Source of the DNA: Streptococcus sp. UBA6071
GTDB lineage: Bacteria > Bacillota > Bacilli > Lactobacillales > Streptococcaceae
Length of the DNA stretch: 5,323 nt
Direction of reading: 5' to 3'
Assembly: GCA_002436115.1 (NCBI GenBank)
Contig: DIXV01000082.1
Location: 35,121-40,443 of the forward strand
Part shown: positions 4,968 through 5,323 of the stretch, piece by piece
Numbering within the stretch: position 1 is the stretch's first letter
Layout: each line of letters opens with the position of its first letter
Translations under genes and position numbers: made by a program
The notes under the pieces: generated by a model
Seen by the model: only the letters and a program-made list of their open reading frames with translations
The model's database searches: none
Told to the model about the DNA's origin: nothing

Positions 4968-5323
4968 ATGTTGGAACAAGATGAAACTGTCCGCTACTAT
5001 TTTGATGTTTTGCGAATCCTGATTGCAAAAAAATCCATTTTTGCTCAGCAGATTGGGTTGAAAGACGTTGCTGCTTTCTTGGCTCAAGTTTTTGAGGGGG
5101 CTGGAGCAGAAGTAATCGTTGATGAGAGCTATTCAGCCCCTTTTGTTATGGCGACTTTTCTGTCGGAAGTGCCCCATGCCAAGACCCTTATTTTTTATAA
5201 TCATTATGACACCGTGCCGGCAGATGCGGATCAAGTTTGGACAAATGATCCTTTCCATTTGACGTTTAGAGATGGTTTTGCCTACGGTAGAGGAGTTAAT
5301 GATGATAAGGGGCACATTACTGC
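4968..5323 (+). CDS. M20 family metallopeptidase, first 118 codons; 3' end outside window
   Basis: M20 enzymes are di-zinc hydrolases of dipeptides, tripeptides or N-acylated amino acids, usually cytoplasmic. The visible N-terminus reads MLEQDETVRYYFDVLRILI and has no signal peptide. The first metal motif is FYNHYDTVPAD (76–86), with ligand His79 and catalytic Asp81. The second is YGRGVNDDKGH (106–116), with Asp112 in the metal-bridging position. These fit the carnosinase/Xaa-His dipeptidase-like branch better than DapE or ArgE, but the rest of the protein (usually around 450 residues in all) is missing. ATG 4968 is preceded by AAGGA (4951–4955), a usable but loosely spaced ribosome binding site; the frame stays open back to 4911 with no start codon. 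It follows metQ by 120 bases. In pneumococcus the same place holds SP_0150, between metQ and metN, so a role in supplying methionine from peptides is inferred, not shown. Confidence 0.9.
   Translation, partial: MLEQDETVRYYFDVLRILIAKKSIFAQQIGLKDVAAFLAQVFEGAGAEVIVDESYSAPFVMATFLSEVPHAKTLIFYNHYDTVPADADQVWTNDPFHLTFRDGFAYGRGVNDDKGHIT

Noticed and set aside
5133..5315. Minus-strand 60-codon open frame
   Set aside because: It is antisense to the metal-binding motifs of the M20 peptidase, which are clearly coding on the plus strand.

Overview
The window looks like a piece of a Streptococcus chromosome: low-GC coding sequence, AAGGAGG-type ribosome binding sites, a streptococcal LepA C-terminus, and a gene order (polar amino-acid binding lipoprotein, MetQ lipoprotein, M20 peptidase) that matches, from memory, pneumococcal SP_0148–SP_0150. 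I cannot fix the species from the sequence alone. All real genes are on the + strand and no mobile element, CRISPR array, tRNA or rRNA is visible.

Left block (1–1907): the last 337 codons of lepA (elongation factor 4), then msrB (methionine-R-sulfoxide reductase), then a 79-residue GlsB/YeaQ/YmgE-type small membrane protein. The gaps are short (80 and 47 bases) and hold no terminator, so this may be one transcript. It ends at a convincing intrinsic terminator at 1869–1907.

Middle block (1908–2911): about 160 bases of non-coding DNA carrying a good sigma-A promoter (1986–2015), then a single-domain guanidine-modifying hydrolase of the DDAH/arginine-deiminase superfamily. The true start is probably ATG 2072, not the further-upstream ATG 2054.

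Right block (2912–5323): a polar amino-acid (cystine-type) substrate-binding lipoprotein with its own extended -10 promoter; metQ, the D/L-methionine-binding lipoprotein; and the first 118 codons of an M20 metallopeptidase. Two bases after the stop of the first lipoprotein lies a near-perfect MET-box, TATAGTTTAAAACTATT, the known binding site of the streptococcal MetR/MtaR activator. This indicates that metQ and the genes after it are controlled by methionine supply. The ATPase and permease (metN, metP) are not in the window and are expected to follow the M20 gene.

The common theme is sulfur amino acids: MsrB repairs oxidised methionine, the two lipoproteins capture cystine-type amino acids and methionine, and the M20 enzyme may release amino acids from peptides or conjugates. 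I found no evidence of an undescribed defence or mobile system. The items most worth following are the MET-box architecture, the unusual active-site mix of the guanidine hydrolase, and the structured non-coding DNA at 1908–2071.
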